Assembly (NCBI GenBank): GCA_964657395.1
Contig: CAZZUX010000002.1
Coordinates: forward strand, 28,536 to 92,535
From: G963692885 sp964657395
GTDB lineage: Bacteria > Acidobacteriota > Terriglobia > Terriglobales > Acidobacteriaceae
Length of the DNA stretch: 64,000 bases
Direction: 5' to 3'
The position numbers and the translations under genes were made by a program. Numbering within the stretch: position 1 is the first letter of the stretch; the number at the start of each line of letters is the position of its first letter. Positions 60,349-64,000 of the stretch are shown in pieces. A model generated the notes under the pieces. The model made no database searches and was not told the DNA's origin. It was given only the letters and a program-made list of their open reading frames with translations.

Positions 60349-62613
60349 GTGCTGGAGCTGGGATCACCCGTGCAGTTCGTGAAAGGTGTTGGAGAACGCC
60401 ACGCTGGTGCGCTCGCCGCAAAGAGTATTCGCACGGTCGAGGATCTGCTTTACCATCTGCCGTTCCGCTACGAAGACCGTATGAATCCTGTTCCCCTCGC
60501 CTCGCTCAACGCTGGAGAGATGGCCAGCATCATCGGCGAAGTCCGCGGCACGACTCTCCTGCGAACACGCAGCATGCCTATTTTCGAGATGACACTCGGC
60601 CAGGGCGTCGACACGTTGAAGTGCATCTGGTTCCATGGCACCTACCTGAAGGACCGCTTCAAGGTCGGCCAGATGCTGGCACTCTACGGCAAAGTGGAGG
60701 CCTCGCGCTCCAGGCTCGGCAAATTCAAGATGATCCAGCCGCAATTCGAAGTGCTGCCCGGCGATCTGGACAATACAGACGAATCGCAACTGCTTCGGCT
60801 ACTCGAAGTTGGCAGGATCACGCCTGTGTATGAAACTCTCGGCGGCACCGTCCTGACGTCGCGCTGGCAGCGGCGGGTGATCTACACACTGATCGGCGAG
60901 TTGAAGGGTCGCATTCCGGAGACGTTGCCTGAAAAGCTGCTGCAGCGGCTGGCGCTTCCATCCCGTGAACAGGCGCTCCAGCAGGCGCACTTCCCTGTCA
61001 CCGGCACGCCGATGGGACATCTGCAGGGGTCCACAACGCCGGCCCATCAGCGCCTGATCTTCGAAGAACTCTTCTACCTGGAACTCGGCCTGGAGTTGAA
61101 GCGCAAAAAGATGAAGGAGCGCATCGGCATCGGCTTCGCGACCGACGCGAAGGTACGCAGTGCCCTGCGCGAGGTGCTGCCCTTTCATCCGACCGCGGCG
61201 CAGAAACGCACACTCGGCGAAATTGTAGATGATATGAAGAAGCCCGGACCGATGCGGCGTCTGCTGCAGGGGGATGTCGGCTCCGGCAAGACCATCGTTG
61301 CGCTGCAGGCCATGCTGGTGGCCATCGAGAATGGCTACCAAGCCGCGCTCATGGCGCCTACCGAGATTCTTGCGTCCCAGCATTTCATCGGCGCCCGTAA
61401 GCTGCTGGAGCGCTCCACGCGCAACTATCGCGTTGTGCTGTTGACCGGCTCGCTGGACGAAGATCGGAAACGTGCCATCCGGCGCCGCATCGCCAACGGT
61501 GAGGCCGATGTTGTCATTGGCACCCATGCGCTGATTGAAGAGAAAGTCGAGTTCGACAAGCTGGGCCTGGTGGTTGTAGATGAACAGCATCGCTTTGGCG
61601 TGATGCAGCGCTTCCGGCTGATGAAGAAACCGGGTCAGGGCGAGCCGGACACGCTCGTCATGACTGCCACGCCCATACCAAGGACGCTCGCACTGTCACT
61701 CTACGGCGACCTGGATGTGAGCATCCTCGATGAACTGCCGCCAGGCCGAACGCCGATTGTGACGCGACGGCTGCCTGACTCGCGCAGTGACGAAGTCTGG
61801 CAGTTTGTGCGGCGCCAGGTCCAGGCAGGGCACCAGGCGTATGTGGTGTACCCGGTGATTGAAGGGGCGAAGGAGGATGAACCCGAGCTTGATTTTCCCA
61901 TCGAGGAGCCGGAACCGAAGGCTGCGCCGGGCAGAAAGAAAACAGCAGCGAAGAAGACCACCGGGCGCAGCGTGAGCAACGCAGCCCTGTTCGAGAAGCC
62001 GACACTAAAGGCAGCGACGGACATGTACGAACAGCTGAAGAATGGTGCCCTGGCGGGTCTGCGACTTGGCCTGCTGCATGGACGGCTGGATGCGGATGAC
62101 AAAGACATCATCATGCGAAGATTTCAGCGCGGGGAGATCGATGTGCTGATCTCGACGACGGTGATCGAGGTCGGAGTGGATGTACCCAATGCGTCCGTGA
62201 TGGTGATTGAGCATGCCGAACGTTTTGGCCTGGCGCAAATGCACCAGCTGCGCGGTCGAGTCGGCCGCGGTGCTGCGAAGAGTTACTGCATCCTGTTGAC
62301 CGGCCTCAAGGTATCGGTGCAGGCGGAGGAGCGTCTGAATGCGATGGTGCGCACCCAGAATGGCTTTGAGCTGGCAGAGCTGGATTTGGCGATGCGCGGA
62401 CCGGGAGAGTTCTTCGGAACGCGCCAGGCCGGTCTTCCCGAGTTTCGAGTTGCCGACCTGCTGCGCGATCGTGAACTGCTGGAGCAGGCCAAGACGGAGG
62501 CGTCGCGCTTCGTCATCATTGCCGATGACGAAAGCACACCGACGGAGAAGACCCTGGTCTGGAACCGCCTGAAAGATGCCTGGCAGCGCCGCTACGGCCT
62601 GGTGGAAGCCTGA
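60349..62613 (+). CDS. recG: ATP-dependent DNA helicase RecG
   Basis: RecG remodels stalled forks and Holliday junctions. The 754-residue protein has the wedge/OB region (about 50-165), Walker A GDVGSGKT ending at 315, the DEQH box at 411-414, the TATPIPRTLALS motif and the C-terminal GRVGRG and DLAMRGPGEFFGTRQAG blocks. An insertion at about residues 508-550, acidic and then Lys/Ala rich (GRKKTAAKKTTGRS), is unusual. The start is GTG. Confidence 0.95.
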   Translation: MLELGSPVQFVKGVGERHAGALAAKSIRTVEDLLYHLPFRYEDRMNPVPLASLNAGEMASIIGEVRGTTLLRTRSMPIFEMTLGQGVDTLKCIWFHGTYLKDRFKVGQMLALYGKVEASRSRLGKFKMIQPQFEVLPGDLDNTDESQLLRLLEVGRITPVYETLGGTVLTSRWQRRVIYTLIGELKGRIPETLPEKLLQRLALPSREQALQQAHFPVTGTPMGHLQGSTTPAHQRLIFEELFYLELGLELKRKKMKERIGIGFATDAKVRSALREVLPFHPTAAQKRTLGEIVDDMKKPGPMRRLLQGDVGSGKTIVALQAMLVAIENGYQAALMAPTEILASQHFIGARKLLERSTRNYRVVLLTGSLDEDRKRAIRRRIANGEADVVIGTHALIEEKVEFDKLGLVVVDEQHRFGVMQRFRLMKKPGQGEPDTLVMTATPIPRTLALSLYGDLDVSILDELPPGRTPIVTRRLPDSRSDEVWQFVRRQVQAGHQAYVVYPVIEGAKEDEPELDFPIEEPEPKAAPGRKKTAAKKTTGRSVSNAALFEKPTLKAATDMYEQLKNGALAGLRLGLLHGRLDADDKDIIMRRFQRGEIDVLISTTVIEVGVDVPNASVMVIEHAERFGLAQMHQLRGRVGRGAAKSYCILLTGLKVSVQAEERLNAMVRTQNGFELAELDLAMRGPGEFFGTRQAGLPEFRVADLLRDRELLEQAKTEASRFVIIADDESTPTEKTLVWNRLKDAWQRRYGLVEA

Positions 62614-62618
62614 GCCGC

Positions 62619-63029
62619 CTAAGCTGCGGAGTTCCCCCCGAAGAGTGGCTCGCTGGATCCGGCATCATCGGCAAGTTCGCGAATCTCCAGGTCGCAGGTA
62701 GATACCAGCCTGGTCTGCGGATGCGGAAGATTATGAGTACGCTGGCAGAAGCTGGTGAAGATGAGGTGTGAATTTCGCGTAAGCTCCAGGCCTGCACTTA
62801 CCAGCATGATGTAAACGTTCATGCCATTGGATCGTTCAAATTCGAAGAGGAAACGCAGCACACCGTTTGCGAGCTCGTGCCGTAGAACCCAGGCTCCGGA
62901 GGCCGTCAAGGCGCTCGGCAGTAATCTCGAGATCTGCCCGTTTCCCTCCATGGAAAAGGCGCGCAGCTGCAGCAACGGCTGTCCAGCTGTAAAGATGTCA
63001 TCCATGGGCTTGGAAGGGGAAGGCTCCAT
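62619..63029 (-). CDS. Protein of unknown function
   Basis: A 136-residue protein without signal peptide or membrane segment. Noticeable parts are FTAGQPLLQLRAFSMEGNG, VLRFLFEFERSNGMNVYIML and LVSTCDLEIRELADDAG. I do not recognise a family. The frame opens at 63128 but would overlap the start of acpS; starts at 63029 or 63005 are more likely. It converges on recG with 5 bases between and diverges from acpS. Confidence 0.55.
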   Translation of the reverse strand: MEPSPSKPMDDIFTAGQPLLQLRAFSMEGNGQISRLLPSALTASGAWVLRHELANGVLRFLFEFERSNGMNVYIMLVSAGLELTRNSHLIFTSFCQRTHNLPHPQTRLVSTCDLEIRELADDAGSSEPLFGGNSAA

Positions 63030-63145
63030 GATCCATGCATCGGATAGACTCGCAAGGCGCGTGAGCCGGAATACGCAGAAGACTGCAGTATGGTCACGTA
63101 GCGGGTATGCTGCGTGGTTCGCAGCCAAAACTGATCGGAGACAGC

Positions 63146-63565
63146 ATGATCCTGGGCTCGGGCATTGACCTGATCGAAGTCGAACGGATCCGCCGCTCGC
63201 TCGACCGGTTCGGCGACCGGTTTTTGAAACACATCTATACTCCGGGCGAAGCAGCTTATTGCCAGGCCCGGCGGATCGGGGCTGTCGAGAGCTTTGCTGC
63301 CCGCTTCGCTGCCAAGGAAGCAGCGGCCAAGGCTCTCGGCACGGGCATCGGTCGAGGCGTGAACTGGCGTGAATTTGAAGTACGGCGCCTCCAGGGACAG
63401 GCTCCGACCATGGTTCTGAGCGGCCGCGCTGCCGAGCTCGCCTTCAGCCAGGGTGTGGAGCGGATCACGCTTTCGCTCACTCACACTGCCGCGCTTGCCA
63501 TGGCTGTAGTGAATATGGAGGGAGACCTGCCAGGAAGCCAAAATCCCTGCAACGTCTGCGAGTAG
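63146..63565 (+). CDS. acpS: Holo-[acyl-carrier-protein] synthase
   Basis: AcpS adds the 4'-phosphopantetheine arm to acyl carrier protein. The 139-residue protein has the magnesium-site Asp8 in GSGIDLIEVERI and the FAAKEAAAKALGTGI block with its Glu. I start at the ATG at 63146, preceded by GGAG; an upstream in-frame start at 63107 is not needed. Confidence 0.95.
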   Translation: MILGSGIDLIEVERIRRSLDRFGDRFLKHIYTPGEAAYCQARRIGAVESFAARFAAKEAAAKALGTGIGRGVNWREFEVRRLQGQAPTMVLSGRAAELAFSQGVERITLSLTHTAALAMAVVNMEGDLPGSQNPCNVCE

Positions 63566-63700
63566 CGATACATCCTAGGGAAGACATTTACAGCAGCACC
63601 CGATGCATCCGATTCCCGGGTTGGGTAAGAACAGCTTTTTGTTAGTCTTAGGCTGAGCAGCACAGCTGGATGGAAGCGATTTTCGTTTGTAAGGAGATAT

Positions 63701-64000
63701 GTGCCCAGTCAACAGGAAGTCCGCTGGTCTCAGCTTAAAGTCGGAGTCTTGGTTCTGGCGGCGCTTGTCGCATTGACGGCTCTAGTCTTCTTCATGTCGG
63801 GCGATACCGGCGGGTTAGTCACCGGAAAAATCACTGTCCGATCCTACTTTGAGAATGCTGCGGGGCTGAAGGTCGGCGCCCCGGTAGCGCTGGAAGGCGT
63901 GACCATCGGCAACGTTAAATCGGTGAAGGTCGTCCCTTCCCGCAAATTGACGCCGGTGGAGGTCACGATGAAGATCAGCAAAAAATACCAGGAAGCACTG
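63701..64000 (+). CDS. MCE/MlaD-family lipid transport protein, start only
   Basis: The gene continues past the right edge; 100 residues are visible. It begins with a GTG preceded by AAGGAG, four bases before, and has an N-terminal transmembrane segment (about 16-37, VGVLVLAALVALTALVFFM). An MCE domain follows, with YFENAAGLKVGAPVALEGVTIGNV. MlaD-like proteins hold lipids in a periplasmic ring that links inner and outer membranes. An ATG two bases earlier is in another frame that stops soon. Confidence 0.9.
   Translation, partial: MPSQQEVRWSQLKVGVLVLAALVALTALVFFMSGDTGGLVTGKITVRSYFENAAGLKVGAPVALEGVTIGNVKSVKVVPSRKLTPVEVTMKISKKYQEAL

Noticed and set aside
63566..63700. Possible terminator or promoter between acpS and the MlaD gene
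   Set aside because: Only short ACCCG/CGGGT pairing and weak hexamers are present.
1..64000. tRNA, rRNA, CRISPR array, insertion sequence, prophage or integron
   Set aside because: No cloverleaf or rRNA signature, regularly spaced repeats, transposase, integrase or phage structural gene was found by eye.

Overview
The window looks like part of the chromosome of a Gram-negative Acidobacteriota, probably class Terriglobia (Acidobacteriaceae-like). This is inferred from gene content and protein style, not from a 16S gene. Outer-membrane genes (lptE, kdsD, an MCE/MlaD gene, a PBP1b-type synthase with a UB2H-like region), tandem M13 metallopeptidases, YXWGXW and beta-propeller secreted proteins, a high-GC coding style and frequent GTG/TTG starts all fit. 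I found no rRNA, tRNA, CRISPR array, insertion sequence, integrase or prophage gene. It is mostly housekeeping sequence with a few lineage-specific islands.

Layout. 1-404: end of an NtrC-type regulator. 418-4635 (minus): phoH-ybeY-corC-era, an RNA/ribosome maturation operon with a good promoter at 4827-4855 and a strong hairpin between phoH and ybeY. 4935-6817: a secreted Cys-rich protein followed by a Met-rich outer-membrane-like protein of unknown function. 6834-6971 (minus): an overlooked 45-residue basic protein. 7156-7437: rpsT with promoter and terminator. 7502-13191: a beta-propeller-like exported protein and two M13 peptidases. 13205-21413: EamA transporter, then on the minus strand holA, lptE, ftsH, tilS and an atypical amidohydrolase. 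21538-26456: ispD, ispF, M14 carboxypeptidase, gltX. 26537-28142 (minus): a YXWGXW protein and a TlpA/DsbD-alpha thiol-redox pair. 28304-34062: kdsD, proS, PBP1b-like synthase. 34066-39774 (minus): an Lhr helicase with a Nei-type glycosylase. 39894-43794: nucleoside salvage operon cdd-deoA-nupC-pnp, convergent with a secreted S1/P1 nuclease. 44824-45885: a deoxyhypusine-synthase-family enzyme. 45886-46230: a hairpin-rich intergenic stretch. 46231-50245: a hybrid histidine kinase, two stand-alone receivers and an Hpt protein. 50250-53310: DUF2905 protein, xseA, glmM. 53326-60178 (minus): ABC ATPase, ABC permease, DUF374 acyltransferase, queA, polA. 60349-64000: recG, an unknown protein (minus), acpS and the start of an MlaD-like gene.

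How the genes fit together. Envelope biogenesis is spread over kdsD, lptE, glmM, the PBP, the DUF374 protein and MlaD. DNA repair is represented by lhr-nei, polA, recG, xseA and holA. The S1/P1 nuclease beside the salvage operon suggests use of external nucleic acids. The two M13 enzymes and the M14 enzyme suggest peptide scavenging. The kinase, receiver and Hpt genes form a plausible multistep phosphorelay without a DNA-binding output in the window.

The least explained items are the Cys-/Met-rich pair at 4935-6817 with a palindrome over its promoter, the structured intergenic region 45886-46230, the bacterial deoxyhypusine-synthase homologue, the 54-residue tail on IspF, the amidohydrolase without the usual HxH metal motif, and the 45-residue protein. 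I did not find a clearly new multi-gene defence or mobile system.
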